Positions 45,855-57,928 of a stretch of 64,000 bases of DNA are shown in pieces. The translations under genes and the position numbers were made by a program. Below the pieces are notes generated by a model. That model saw only the letters and a list, made by a program, of their open reading frames with translations, ran no database searches and was not told the origin of the DNA. The stretch comes from DASUFZ01 sp035541475 (lineage in GTDB: Bacteria > Myxococcota_A > UBA9160 > SMWR01), in the NCBI GenBank assembly GCA_035541475.1, contig DATKND010000007.1, positions 71,893-135,892 on the forward strand, in the 5' to 3' direction. The first letter of the stretch is position 1, and the number at the start of each line of letters is the position of its first letter.

Positions 45855-46418
45855 ATGCATACCACTTCGCGACGCGCGGCACTCGCAGGACTCGGGGTCG
45901 CGGCGTTGCTCGCGGTCGCGGCGGGCGTGCACGCGCACGACGGGCCCGCGCCCGCGATCGACGCTCTCCTCGGCGGCTCGCGCGTGTCGATCCCGCTCGC
46001 CGAGCTCGCGGCCCGCGTCCCGCTCGCCGACGGCCAGGACTTCCGCGTGGAAGAGCTCGGCCGCAGCGAGTCCACGAGCCATCACGTCGCGGCGATCCGC
46101 ACCGCGGAGCCGCTCCACCGCCACGACCAGCACGATCTCCTGGTCGTGCTCGTGCGCGGACACGGCACGCAGCGAATCGGCGACGAGACGCGCCCGGTCG
46201 GCGAGGGATCGGTGATCTTCGTGCCGCGCGGAGTTCCGCACGCCTTCACCAACGCGGGCCCCGAGCCGGCGGTCGCGTACGTGGTGTACGCGCCGCCCTT
46301 CGACGGCAAGGACCGCGTACAAGTCGCCGGAGGCGACGCGCAGCGAGGCAAGCCGTCCAGCGCGCAGCGAGGCGAAGCCGAGCGGAGATCGAACGAGATT
46401 GCCGAGCGGAGTCGATGA
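45855..46418 (+). CDS. exported cupin-domain protein
   Basis: 187 residues. Tat- or Sec-type signal (MHTTSRRAALAGLGVAALLA) with paired Arg, then a single cupin: HRHDQHDLLVVLVRGHGTQRIG supplies the first metal-binding motif and VPRGVPHAFTN the second. Metal-binding enzyme or sensor, substrate unknown. The last 35 or so residues (GGDAQRG onward, Arg/Ser/Glu-rich) are encoded by two tandem copies of the interspersed repeat and are unlikely to belong to the fold. Confidence 0.8.
   Translation: MHTTSRRAALAGLGVAALLAVAAGVHAHDGPAPAIDALLGGSRVSIPLAELAARVPLADGQDFRVEELGRSESTSHHVAAIRTAEPLHRHDQHDLLVVLVRGHGTQRIGDETRPVGEGSVIFVPRGVPHAFTNAGPEPAVAYVVYAPPFDGKDRVQVAGGDAQRGKPSSAQRGEAERRSNEIAERSR
46323..46395 (+). 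repeat. interspersed repeat, copy E (double, inside a CDS end)
   Basis: Hairpin GTCGCC-GGA-GGCGAC (46323-46337) followed by GCGCAGCGAGGCAAGCCG and then GCGCGCAGCGAGGCGAAGCC with AGCGGAGATCGAAC. The second half is near-identical to the middle of copy D. It provides the C-terminal codons of the cupin gene. Confidence 0.72.
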
Positions 46419-46419
46419 G

Positions 46420-47427
46420 GTGAAGGCCGTCTTCTTCGAGCGGCACGGCGGTCCGGAGGTGCTGCGCTATGGCGACTTCCCGGATCCGACACCCGGGCCG
46501 GGCGAGGTGCGCGTGCGTGTGCGCGCGTGCTCGCTCAACTATCTCGACGTCTTCAGCCGTCGCGGCATGCCGGGCATCCGCATCGAGCTCCCGAGCATCA
46601 CGGGCGGCGACTGCGCGGGCGAGGTCGACGCGACCGGTCCCGGTGTCACGGACTGGAAGCCCGGACAGCGCGTGCTCGTCGATCCGGCGTTCGTCGACCG
46701 CGCGGCCGGTCGCATCCGCATGCTCGGCGAGAACTGCCGCGGCGCCTTCGCGGAGCTCTGCGTCGTCCACCACACACAGCTGATCGCGCTCCCCGACGAC
46801 GTCCGCGACGAGAACGCCACCTGCCTGCCCGTCGCGTACGGCACGTCGCACCGCATGCTCCACACGCGTGGCGAGCTGCGCGCGGGCGAGACGATCCTGA
46901 TCCTCGGCGCGAGCGGCGGCGTCGGCACGAGCTCCTTGCTGCTCGCGAAGCTGTGCGGCGCGTATGTGATCGCCGCGGCCGGCAGCGCCGAGAAGTGCGC
47001 GCGTCTGCGCGAGCTCGGCGCCGACGAGACGATCGACTACTCGACGACCGACGTCGCCGCGTACGTTCGTGAGCGGACGGGCGGCATGCTGCGCGGCGGC
47101 GGCTACGACGTGGTCGTGAACTTCACGGGCGGCGACACCTTCGCGCCCTCGCTGCGCTGCCTGAAGATGGGCGGGCGCCTCCTCACCTGCGGCGCCACCG
47201 CAGGCTTCGAGGCGAAGACCGACCTCCGCTACGTCTGGACCGGCGAGCTCGACGTGCGTGGCTCGAACGGCTGGCGACGCGACGATCTGCTCGCGCTGAT
47301 CGAGCTCCTGCGGACCGGCGCGCTGCGCCCCGTGATCGACCGCGTGCTGCCGCTCGAGCGCGGCATCGAGGCGTGCCGGCTGCTCGAGGAGCGCCGCTTC
47401 TTCGGGAAGATCGTCGTAAGGCCGTAG
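46420..47427 (+). CDS. quinone oxidoreductase / zinc-type alcohol dehydrogenase
   Basis: 335 residues, medium-chain dehydrogenase family. GroES-like N-terminal domain (VKAVFFERHGGPEVLRYGDF), Rossmann motif ILILGASGGVGTSSLLLAKL, then the GADETIDYSTTDV segment. NADPH-dependent reduction of quinones or enones is likely. A catalytic-zinc set is incomplete (Cys in GGDCAGEV, no His-Glu pair). GTG 46420 with GGAG eight bases upstream; it starts just after the cupin stop. Confidence 0.88.
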   Translation: MKAVFFERHGGPEVLRYGDFPDPTPGPGEVRVRVRACSLNYLDVFSRRGMPGIRIELPSITGGDCAGEVDATGPGVTDWKPGQRVLVDPAFVDRAAGRIRMLGENCRGAFAELCVVHHTQLIALPDDVRDENATCLPVAYGTSHRMLHTRGELRAGETILILGASGGVGTSSLLLAKLCGAYVIAAAGSAEKCARLRELGADETIDYSTTDVAAYVRERTGGMLRGGGYDVVVNFTGGDTFAPSLRCLKMGGRLLTCGATAGFEAKTDLRYVWTGELDVRGSNGWRRDDLLALIELLRTGALRPVIDRVLPLERGIEACRLLEERRFFGKIVVRP

Positions 47428-47500
47428 GCGGGCGGGTGTAGCGGGTGTGGCTCGGTCGTCGGCGCGCGCGCCGCTAGTCGGTACCTTCGGCGACTCACCT

Positions 47501-47528
47501 CGCACCCCCCGCCGCGCGGACGGGTGCG
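47501..47528 (+). terminator. weak hairpin before mfd
   Basis: CGCACCC (47501-47507) and GGGTGCG (47522-47528) can pair across a 14-base loop, in the 120-bp gap between the oxidoreductase and mfd. There is no U-run. The gap otherwise holds nothing I recognise. Confidence 0.25.
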
Positions 47529-47547
47529 GGGTCTTCGTGTGTCCGGA

Positions 47548-51117
<3,570 letters not shown>

Positions 51118-51126
51118 CCCGAAACC

Positions 51127-52482
51127 GTGTCGGACTCCGGAATCCCCCTCGCAGACGCCGTGCGCGTGTGGGCGCGTGTCGCGCTCCAGAGCTTCGGCGG
51201 ACCGGCCGGCCAGATCGCCGTGATGCACCGGATCCTCGTCGAGGAGAAGCGCTGGATCGGCGAGGAGCGCTTCCTGCACGCGCTCTCGTACTGCATGCTG
51301 CTGCCCGGGCCCGAGGCGCAGCAGCTCGCGATCTACATCGGCTGGCTGCTGCACCGCACCGCGGGCGGGCTGGTGGCGGGCGGGCTCTTCGTGCTGCCGG
51401 GCTTCGTCGCGATCCTCGCGCTCTCGCTCTGCTACGTCGCGTGGGGACACCTTCCCGTCGTCGCCGGACTCTTCTTCGGGATCAAGCCCGCCGTGCTCGC
51501 GCTCGTGGTCGAGGCGCTGCTGCGGATCGCGCGACGCGCGGGAGGCGGCGCGGCGAAGTGGGCGATCGCCGGCGCGGCCTTTGCCGCGCTCTTCTTCCTC
51601 GCGGTGCCCTTTCCGTGGATCGTGCTCGGCGCCGCGCTGGCCGGCGTGGTCGGCGCGCGCCTCGCGCCGCAGGCCTTCCGCGGACCCGCGCCGTCGGTGC
51701 AGGGCGGCGTGGTTCCCGTCGCCGACGCGCTGCTCGAGAACCGGGCGCTGCCACACACGCTCCCGTCTGCGCGCCGATCGCTCCGCGTCGCGATCGTGTG
51801 TGGCGCGCTGTGGCTGGCGCCGGTCGCGGCGCTGGCGCTCGCGCGCGGCCCGCACGACATCTTCACGCAGATCGCCTTCTTCTTCTCGAAGCTCGCCGTC
51901 ATCAGCTTCGGCGGCGCCTACGCGGCGCTCGCCTACCTGGCGCAGCAGGCGGTCTCGGTCCGGGGCTGGCTCACGCCGCGCGAGATGCTCGACGGACTCG
52001 GCATGGCCGAGACGACGCCCGGCCCGCTGATCCAGGTCGTGCAGTTCGTCGGCTTCCTCGGCGCGTATCGCAGCGCGGGATCCCTGCCGCCGTGGCTGGC
52101 GGGCACGCTGGCCGCCGTGCTGACGACCTGGGTCACCTACGTGCCCTGCTTCCTGTGGATCTTCGCGGGCGCGCCGTACGTCGAGCGGCTGCGCCAGAAC
52201 CGCTGGCTCCGCGCCGCACTCGCCGGCATCACCGCGGCGGTGGTCGGCGTGATCCTCAACCTGACCATCTGGTTCTCGCTCCACACGCTCTTCGCACACG
52301 TGGAGCCGCGATCCATCGGACCGCTCGCCCTGGAGCTGCCCGCGTGGGCGAGCCTCGATCGGGCCGCGGCCGCGATCGCCGCCGGCGCGCTCGTCGCGAC
52401 CTTCGCCTTCCACGCGCGCATGCTGCCGCTGCTCGCGGGCTCCGCGGCCGCCGGACTCGCCTGGCATCTCTTCGCCGCTTGA
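51127..52482 (+). CDS. chrA: chromate transporter, two-domain type
   Basis: 451 residues, about twelve helices in two homologous halves. Half 1 has the CHR signature SFGGPAGQIAVMHRILVEEKRWIGEE and LPGPEAQQLAIYIG; half 2 has ISFGGAYAALAYLAQQAV and TTPGPLIQVVQFVGFLGAYR. Exports chromate (or sulfate-like anions) in characterised members. It begins nine bases after mfd and is followed by an AraC-family gene. Confidence 0.92.
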   Translation: MSDSGIPLADAVRVWARVALQSFGGPAGQIAVMHRILVEEKRWIGEERFLHALSYCMLLPGPEAQQLAIYIGWLLHRTAGGLVAGGLFVLPGFVAILALSLCYVAWGHLPVVAGLFFGIKPAVLALVVEALLRIARRAGGGAAKWAIAGAAFAALFFLAVPFPWIVLGAALAGVVGARLAPQAFRGPAPSVQGGVVPVADALLENRALPHTLPSARRSLRVAIVCGALWLAPVAALALARGPHDIFTQIAFFFSKLAVISFGGAYAALAYLAQQAVSVRGWLTPREMLDGLGMAETTPGPLIQVVQFVGFLGAYRSAGSLPPWLAGTLAAVLTTWVTYVPCFLWIFAGAPYVERLRQNRWLRAALAGITAAVVGVILNLTIWFSLHTLFAHVEPRSIGPLALELPAWASLDRAAAAIAAGALVATFAFHARMLPLLAGSAAAGLAWHLFAA

Positions 52483-52515
52483 CAAGCCGACGCGCTCGTT
52501 GTCACTTCCGGCGCA

Positions 52516-53520
52516 ATGACTCCGCTGCTCGTGTCTTCCCTGGCGCTGCGCGCGAGGCTCGGCGCGCTCAAGAGCTTGCGCTTCGACCCGGGCGATCTCT
52601 GCCAGCGAGCCGGCATCGACGAGACCGCGCTCGCCAACTCGCAGCACTTCCTGCCGGAGTCCAGCATCTGGTCCGTCTGGCGCGAGGCCTTCGCGGACTG
52701 CGGCGATCCGGCGCTCGGGCTCCGCGCGGGCGCGACCGTGCCCTTCGGCGCCTACGGCGTGCTCAACTACCTCTCGATGTCGGCGCGAACGCTCGGCGAG
52801 GGGCAGGCGATGCTCGCGCGCTACTGGCCGCTGATCGGCACCGGGCGCCGCGTCGAGATCGCGAGCGCGCCGGGCGGCCCGCACGCGCTCCGCTACGTCC
52901 CCTACGCGCCCGCGGCCGGCATCGGCCTCCACTGCCGCGACTACACGATCGCCGCGATGACGACGCAGCTCTTCGAGCGCTCGGGCCTGCGCCCCGTCGC
53001 GGTCGAGCTCGCCGGGGAGCCCAGCGCGCCGCTCGCGCTCTACCAGGACATCCTCGGGACGCGAGTCTCGTTCGGCCACGCCTACACCGCGATGATCTTC
53101 TCCGACCGCGAGTGGAACGCCGAGCTTCCCGGCAGCGACGCGCAGCTCTTCCGCGTGCTCGAGGACTACGCGACGAAGCTGGTCGAGCACCTGCCGCGCA
53201 ATCACGGCGTGGGCGCGCGCGCGGCGCGCGAGATCGCGAGCCGGCTGCGCCAGCACGACCTCGGCCTGCGCGTGGTCGCGCGCAGCCTCGCGCTCTCCGA
53301 GCGCACCTTGCAGCGCCACCTCAGCCAGGAAGGCTACACCTTCGAAGGTCTGGTCGACCGGGTGCGCCGAGATCACGCGAGCGAGCTGCTGAAGGACGCG
53401 TGCCTCTCGATCACGGAGATCGCCTATCTGGTCGGGTACTCGGGACCGGCGGCCTTCCACCGCGCCTTCAAGCGCTGGACCGGATCGTCGCCGCGCCGCG
53501 CGTCGCGCGCAGCGCACTAG
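52516..53520 (+). CDS. AraC-family transcriptional regulator
   Basis: 334 residues. N-terminal ligand-type domain of the Arabinose_bd class (GDPALGLRAGATVPFGAYGVLNYL) and C-terminal AraC helix-turn-helix pair (VVARSLALSERTLQRHL, then ITEIAYLVGYSGPAAFHRAFKRW). Regulates unknown, possibly lipid-related, targets. A TTGACA at 52479-52484 could be a -35 but the -10 is poor. A repeat follows its stop directly. Confidence 0.9.
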   Translation: MTPLLVSSLALRARLGALKSLRFDPGDLCQRAGIDETALANSQHFLPESSIWSVWREAFADCGDPALGLRAGATVPFGAYGVLNYLSMSARTLGEGQAMLARYWPLIGTGRRVEIASAPGGPHALRYVPYAPAAGIGLHCRDYTIAAMTTQLFERSGLRPVAVELAGEPSAPLALYQDILGTRVSFGHAYTAMIFSDREWNAELPGSDAQLFRVLEDYATKLVEHLPRNHGVGARAAREIASRLRQHDLGLRVVARSLALSERTLQRHLSQEGYTFEGLVDRVRRDHASELLKDACLSITEIAYLVGYSGPAAFHRAFKRWTGSSPRRASRAAH

Positions 53521-53526
53521 CTGCAA

Positions 53527-53570
53527 GCGCCGAAGGCGCGCGCAGCGAGGCGAAGCCGAGCGAAGTTCAG
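53527..53570 (+). repeat. interspersed hairpin repeat, copy F
   Basis: Hairpin GCGCC-GAA-GGCGC (53527-53539) followed by GCGCAGCGAGGCGAAGCCGA and GCGAAGTTCAG. It lies between the convergent AraC and hydrolase genes; its end touches the hydrolase stop. Confidence 0.78.
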
Positions 53571-54475
53571 AGAGAATCCCCGCCCGGAACGGGCCTACCC
53601 AGCAGCCACGCCTCCAGCATCGCGTTCACCGTCTCCGGCGCCTCCTGCTGCACCCAATGGCCGATGCCCGGCAGGAAGCGCACGGTCAGATCGCGCACGA
53701 AGCGGCCGGTCGGCGCGACGAGCTCCGTGCCGAGCGCGACGTCCTCGGTGCCCCACAGGAGCAAGGTCGGCGTCTCGATCGTCGGGAAGCCCTGCGCGAT
53801 CTGGCGCCGGAAGCCGCCGCCGCGGAGCAGCGCGCGGTAGTAGTGGATCATCGCGGTCGCGGCGCCCGGGCGCAGCGCGTTCTCGCGGTAGACCTCGACG
53901 TCGGCGTCGTCGAAGGCCTCGGGTCGCTTCGCGCTGTCGCGGAACATGCGGCCGATGCGCCGCGCTCCGCCACCGACGAGCAGCTTCTCCGGCAGCCACG
54001 GCAGCTGGAAGAACAGGATGTACCAGGAGCGCAGCCGCTGGCGCAGGCGCGACGCCTCGAGCCCGGCGCCGAGATGCGGGATGTTCATGCAGACGAGCCG
54101 CGCGAGCGGCCGCACCTTCCGCATCGCGAAGCACCAGCCGATGATGCCGCCCCAGTCGTGGCACAAGAGTGTCACCTCGCGCGCGCCCGACGCATCGATC
54201 AGTCCGCCGACGTCGTCCATCAGCGTCTCGATCGCATAGTCCGCGATCGAGGAGGGCCGATCGCTCTCGCCATAGCCGCGGAGATCGGGCGCCCAGACGC
54301 GATGGCCGAGCTTCGCGAGCAGCGGCATCTGGTGGCGCCACGAGTACCAGCACTCCGGAAAGCCGTGCAGACAGAGCGCGAGCCGATCGCCGGCGCCCGC
54401 CTCGGCGACGTGGAAGCGCAGCCCGTTGGCGGCGATCCGGAGGTGGCGGAACTCGTCGGGGCGCGGGCCGCTCAT
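53567..54475 (-). CDS. alpha/beta hydrolase, epoxide hydrolase-like
   Basis: 302 residues. HGFPECWYSWRHQMP oxyanion motif, Asp nucleophile in LLCHDWGGIIGW, acid in LLLWGTEDVAL and His in PGIGHWVQQEAP. The Asp nucleophile and HGFPE point to epoxide hydrolases or haloalkane dehalogenases rather than esterases. The cap region (about 150-210) carries Tyr residues that could activate an epoxide. Cytoplasmic. Confidence 0.87.
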   Translation of the reverse strand: MSGPRPDEFRHLRIAANGLRFHVAEAGAGDRLALCLHGFPECWYSWRHQMPLLAKLGHRVWAPDLRGYGESDRPSSIADYAIETLMDDVGGLIDASGAREVTLLCHDWGGIIGWCFAMRKVRPLARLVCMNIPHLGAGLEASRLRQRLRSWYILFFQLPWLPEKLLVGGGARRIGRMFRDSAKRPEAFDDADVEVYRENALRPGAATAMIHYYRALLRGGGFRRQIAQGFPTIETPTLLLWGTEDVALGTELVAPTGRFVRDLTVRFLPGIGHWVQQEAPETVNAMLEAWLLGRPVPGGDSL

Positions 54476-54517
54476 GGCGGCGCAACGTAGCTCCGAGCTC
54501 GCTCGAGTCGGAAGCGA

Positions 54518-54567
54518 GGCAGAGGTCCCCGAGGAGGAACAGATGGCCGCCGCAGGGGACCTCCGCC
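54518..54567 (+). repeat. 50-bp inverted-end element, copy 1
   Basis: Begins GGCAGAGGTCCCC and ends GGGGACCTCCGCC, complementary at 12 of 13 positions. The core GAGGAGGAACAGATGGCCGC contains a ribosome-site-like GAGGAGG and an ATG. 47 of 50 bases match the inverted copy at 63949-63998. It is the main content of the 131-bp gap between the ahpD-like and hydrolase genes. Confidence 0.8.
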
Positions 54568-54606
54568 TCGCCCCCGGAACGACCGACGCATTCTTCCGCA
54601 GCCTGC

Positions 54607-55155
54607 TTAGCTGGCCCTCCGCAAGGCGAGCTTCTCCAGATCGTCCGACTCGAGGCCGAGCGGCACCGCCATCAGGTTGAAGTAGTTCGCGACGGCGTTG
54701 AGCCAGGTCAGCTCCACGATCTCCTTCTCGCGAAAGTGCGCGCGCAGCCGCTCGAAGGTCGCGTCGCTGACCTTGCGCTGCTGCGTGATCTCATCCGTGT
54801 AGGCGAGCGCCGCGCGCTCGCGCTCGGAGAAGTGGGGGCTCTGCGCGTAGTCCTCGAGATCGCGGAAGCGCTCGCGCCCGAGCTTCGCCTGGATGGCCTG
54901 CGCCCGGTGGAGATCGGCGCAGAAGCCGCAGCCGTTGAGCAGCGACGACTGCGTCGCGACGAGCAGCTTCAGCGCGGGGTCGAGCGAGAGGCTCGCGTCC
55001 GCGCGCAGCAGCGAGAGGCTCGCGCGCAAGAGCCGCGGCGCGCGCGCGTAGATGACCTTCATCGGCGTCATGACGACCCCGAGCTGTCGCCTCGAGACGA
55101 GATACGCGAGGCGCACGAGCAGGTTGCTAGGTCGTTCGATGGGTTCGAGACGCAT
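54607..55155 (-). CDS. AhpD-like carboxymuconolactone decarboxylase-family protein
   Basis: 182 residues, all-helical. Active-site Cys-x2-Cys with His in NGCGFCADLHRAQA, the AhpD peroxidase/reductase motif. Likely a peroxide- or redox-stress protein. ATG 55155 with GGAGGAGGAG upstream; it overlaps the preceding membrane-protein gene by 29 bases. Last gene of the mocR operon. Confidence 0.87.
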   Translation of the reverse strand: MRLEPIERPSNLLVRLAYLVSRRQLGVVMTPMKVIYARAPRLLRASLSLLRADASLSLDPALKLLVATQSSLLNGCGFCADLHRAQAIQAKLGRERFRDLEDYAQSPHFSERERAALAYTDEITQQRKVSDATFERLRAHFREKEIVELTWLNAVANYFNLMAVPLGLESDDLEKLALRRAS

Positions 55156-55567
55156 GGTCTCCTCCTCCGGCGCGCAGACAGGCGAGGGCGACGGAGCCGA
55201 GCACGAGCGCGGGCAGGTAGACACCCGGCAGGTCGAGCGCCCAATGGACCGGCGGCACGGCGCCGCGCGCCGTATCGAAGACGTGGATCGCCGCGTGCCC
55301 GACCGCGAAGATGGCCGCCGACACGACGAGCGGCGCGCGGTACGCGGGCGCGAAGGCGGCCCACACCTGCGCGACGCCGGCGGCCAGGAAGGCGCAGCCG
55401 ATGTCGCGGACGAAGTGCTCGTTGAACGGACCGGTGTCGGGTACGCCGGCCGGCAGGTCGTGATACCAGCGCAGCGGATCGGCGAGCATCCAGAGCGCGT
55501 TCGCGATCGCGCCGACGCCGAGCACCAGGAGCAGGATCCCGAGGCCGTCGAGCCGTCGCGCGCTCAT
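55127..55567 (-). CDS. four-helix membrane protein, unknown
   Basis: 146 residues with four hydrophobic helices; a conserved-looking loop LADPLRWYHDLPAGVPDTGPFNEHFVRDIG lies after the first (given here only by its ends: LADPLRWYHDLP and FNEHFVRDIG). No named family recognised. ATG at 55567 overlaps the MocR stop as ATGA, with GGAGGAG upstream. Its position between regulator and ahpD suggests a shared function. Confidence 0.78.
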   Translation of the reverse strand: MSARRLDGLGILLLVLGVGAIANALWMLADPLRWYHDLPAGVPDTGPFNEHFVRDIGCAFLAAGVAQVWAAFAPAYRAPLVVSAAIFAVGHAAIHVFDTARGAVPPVHWALDLPGVYLPALVLGSVALACLRAGGGDHASRTHRTT

Positions 55568-57078
55568 CGCGATCTCCTCCTGCGCGCGGGGAGTGCCCGG
55601 CGCACCGCGTCGGCGAGCCGCGCGACGCCCTCTTCGGCCCGCTCGCGTGGCAGGTTCGCGAAGGAGAGGACGAGATGGCGGTCGGCATCCGACGCCGCGT
55701 CGCTGCCCTCGAACGCGAACGGCGAGCCCGCCTGGAGCGCGATCCCGTGCGCCGCCGCGACCGCGAAGACCTGCGCCACGTCGGCGTCCGCGGGGAGCCC
55801 GAGCCAGATCGAGTTGCCGCCGGCGGGCGGCCGCCACGCGACGCCGTCCGGCATGTGCGCGCGCAGCGCTTCGCACAGCGCCGCGCGCCGCTCTGCGTAG
55901 AGGCTTCGCACGCGCCGCACGTGGCGTTCGAAGGCCCCGCTCTCGATCAGGCGTGCGACGGTCGCCTGCGCCAGCACGTTCCCGTGTACGTCGGCCGCGA
56001 AGCGCAGCAGCGAGAGGCGCGCGAGCAGCGGGCGCGGCGCGACCAGGTAGCCGAGGCGCAGGCCCGGGAAGAGCGCCTTCGAGAAGGTGCCGAGGTAGAT
56101 CACCTGGCCCGCGCGATCGTGCGTCTTCAGCGCCGGCGGCGCCGGCCCCTCGTAGCGGAGCTCACCGTCGTAGTCGTCCTCCGCGATCGCGAGCTGATAT
56201 TCGTCGGCGAGCGCGAGCAGCTCGCGCCGGCGCGCCTCGGAGAGCGCGACACCGGTCGGCGACTGCACGGCCGGGGTCGTGAACAGCAGCTTCACCCGAC
56301 GGGTCCGCAGCAGGCGCGCGAGCCCGTCGGTCGAGAGGCCCTGCTCGTCGACCGGGACGCCGAGCAGATGGGCCTCGCTCGCGCGGAAGGCTGCGGCCGC
56401 GCCGAACCAGCCGGGCTGTTCGATCGCGACCGCGTCGCCCGGGTCGACGAGCGCGCGCGCGACGAGGTCGAGGCCCTGCTGTGCGCCGTCGACGATCATC
56501 ACGTCCTGCGCGGCGCACACGATCCCGCGCGCGAGCAGCGCGCGCGCGACCACCTCGCGCAGCGGCGCGTAGCCCTGCGGCGAGATCTCGTCGGCGAGAG
56601 CGGGCAGCTCGTCGAGCGCCTGCGCGCTCGCGCGCTTCCAGGCCGCGACGGGAAAGAGCGAGCGGGCCACGCGCCGCGGGCGGAAGGCGAACTCGACGCG
56701 GTGGGGACCGGGATGGGCGACGAGGTCGCGCGGCGCGATCGGTGCCCGCGCGCGGCGCGCGAGCAGGCCCTCCCAGGCGAGCGCGCGCGGCGTCGACGCG
56801 GCGCCGGCAGCGCGGACCGCGCCCGCGTCGGCGCGACTCGAGACGAAGGTCCCCTGTCCGACGTGCGCGCGCAGCAGGCCCTGGTCGGCCAGCGACTGGT
56901 ACGCCTGGTTCACCGTGTTGCGCGAAACGCCGAGGCTCGTCGCGAGGGCGCGGCTGGCCGGCAGGCGCTCGCCCGGCGCGAGGCGTCTGGCGGCGACGAG
57001 ATCGTGGAGGTAACGCCCGAGCTGCCGGTAGACGGGCTCGCCGGCGGCGCGGTCGGGCGCGAAGGCGAGGTCGAGCAC
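55564..57078 (-). CDS. MocR-type regulator (GntR helix-turn-helix fused to PLP aminotransferase fold)
   Basis: About 504 residues. Winged helix at about 10-80 (LPASRALATSLGVSRNTVNQAY), then a linker and a fold-type I aminotransferase domain with PQGYAPLREVVARALLARG and the PLP lysine in GTFSKALFPGLRLGYL. MocR proteins usually sense PLP or amino compounds and control adjacent genes. GTG 57078; no strong ribosome site. The operon runs into the membrane protein and ahpD. Confidence 0.88.
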   Translation of the reverse strand: MLDLAFAPDRAAGEPVYRQLGRYLHDLVAARRLAPGERLPASRALATSLGVSRNTVNQAYQSLADQGLLRAHVGQGTFVSSRADAGAVRAAGAASTPRALAWEGLLARRARAPIAPRDLVAHPGPHRVEFAFRPRRVARSLFPVAAWKRASAQALDELPALADEISPQGYAPLREVVARALLARGIVCAAQDVMIVDGAQQGLDLVARALVDPGDAVAIEQPGWFGAAAAFRASEAHLLGVPVDEQGLSTDGLARLLRTRRVKLLFTTPAVQSPTGVALSEARRRELLALADEYQLAIAEDDYDGELRYEGPAPPALKTHDRAGQVIYLGTFSKALFPGLRLGYLVAPRPLLARLSLLRFAADVHGNVLAQATVARLIESGAFERHVRRVRSLYAERRAALCEALRAHMPDGVAWRPPAGGNSIWLGLPADADVAQVFAVAAAHGIALQAGSPFAFEGSDAASDADRHLVLSFANLPRERAEEGVARLADAVRRALPARRRRSR

Positions 57079-57094
57079 CCGGCCGACCGTAATG

Positions 57095-57149
57095 GAGCCA
57101 ATCCGGATCGAAAAGGGCCAATTTGGCGACCCTGAAAGGAACCAATCCA
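57095..57149 (-). promoter_or_regulatory. three CCAAT direct repeats between mocR and pyrF
   Basis: GAGCCAAT (CCAAT at 57098), GGGCCAAT (57118) and GAACCAAT (57142) occur in the same orientation at 20- and 24-bp steps in the 90-bp divergent gap. Direct repeats about two helical turns apart are the usual binding site of MocR proteins, so this is a likely operator. Confidence 0.5.
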
Positions 57150-57168
57150 ACCGATATCCTCGGCCCCC

Positions 57169-57909
57169 GTGCCCGGCTCCGACGCCGACCGCCTTTCCCG
57201 CAAGCCGATTCCGCCGCGCGAGCGCTTGATCGTCGCGCTCGACGTCGACGGCTACGCCGATGCGCTCGAGCTCGTCGATTGCCTCGGCGACAGCATCTCG
57301 TTCTACAAGCTCGGGCTCCAGCTCTTCATGTCGCGGCGCTACTTCGAGCTCGCCGACCTGCTGCTCGCCCGCCACAAGCACGTGTTCCTCGACCTCAAGT
57401 TCTTCGACGTGCCCGAGACGGTGGCCTCGGCCGTGCGCATGCTCGCCTCGACCGGCGCGCACTTTGCGACCGTGCACGGCAACGACGCGATGCTCGAGGC
57501 CGCCGTGCGCGAGAAGAAGGACACGAAGATCCTGGCGGTGACGGTGCTGACGAGCCTCGACCGCGCCGACCTCGAGGACCTCGGCTTCGAGGTCTCCGTC
57601 GAAGAGCTCGTGCTCTCGCGCGCGCGCCGCGCGTTGGCACTCGGTTGCGACGGCGTGGTCTCGTCGGGGCTCGAGGCCCCCATGCTGCGCGACGAGCTCG
57701 GCGAGCGACTCCTGATCGTGTCGCCCGGGATCCGGCCGGTCGAGAACCGGCTGCAGGACGACCAGAAGCGCGTGGTCGGCGTCGAGCAGGCCTTCCGCAA
57801 CGGCGCCGACTACATCGTCGTGGGGCGCCCGATCCGAGCCGCGAAGGATCCGCGCGCCGCGGCCGAGGCGATCCAGACCACCATCGCGTCGCTTTTCCGC
57901 TCGGGGTAG
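57169..57909 (+). CDS. pyrF: orotidine 5'-phosphate decarboxylase
   Basis: 246 residues, TIM barrel. Final step of UMP synthesis. LIVALDVDGYADAL, YKLGLQLF, catalytic Asp-x-Lys-x2-Asp in LDLKFFDVPET, and the phosphate-binding SPGIRP plus YIVVGRPI. GTG start. Divergent from mocR, with no other pyrimidine gene near. Confidence 0.95.
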   Translation: MPGSDADRLSRKPIPPRERLIVALDVDGYADALELVDCLGDSISFYKLGLQLFMSRRYFELADLLLARHKHVFLDLKFFDVPETVASAVRMLASTGAHFATVHGNDAMLEAAVREKKDTKILAVTVLTSLDRADLEDLGFEVSVEELVLSRARRALALGCDGVVSSGLEAPMLRDELGERLLIVSPGIRPVENRLQDDQKRVVGVEQAFRNGADYIVVGRPIRAAKDPRAAAEAIQTTIASLFRSG

Positions 57910-57928
57910 CGAGCGATAGCGAGCGGAT

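Noticed and set aside
54543..54680. Short + strand frame starting at the ATG inside the 50-bp element
   Set aside because: The same start with different downstream sequence occurs in copy 2, so the coding part is not conserved; more likely a property of the element than a gene.
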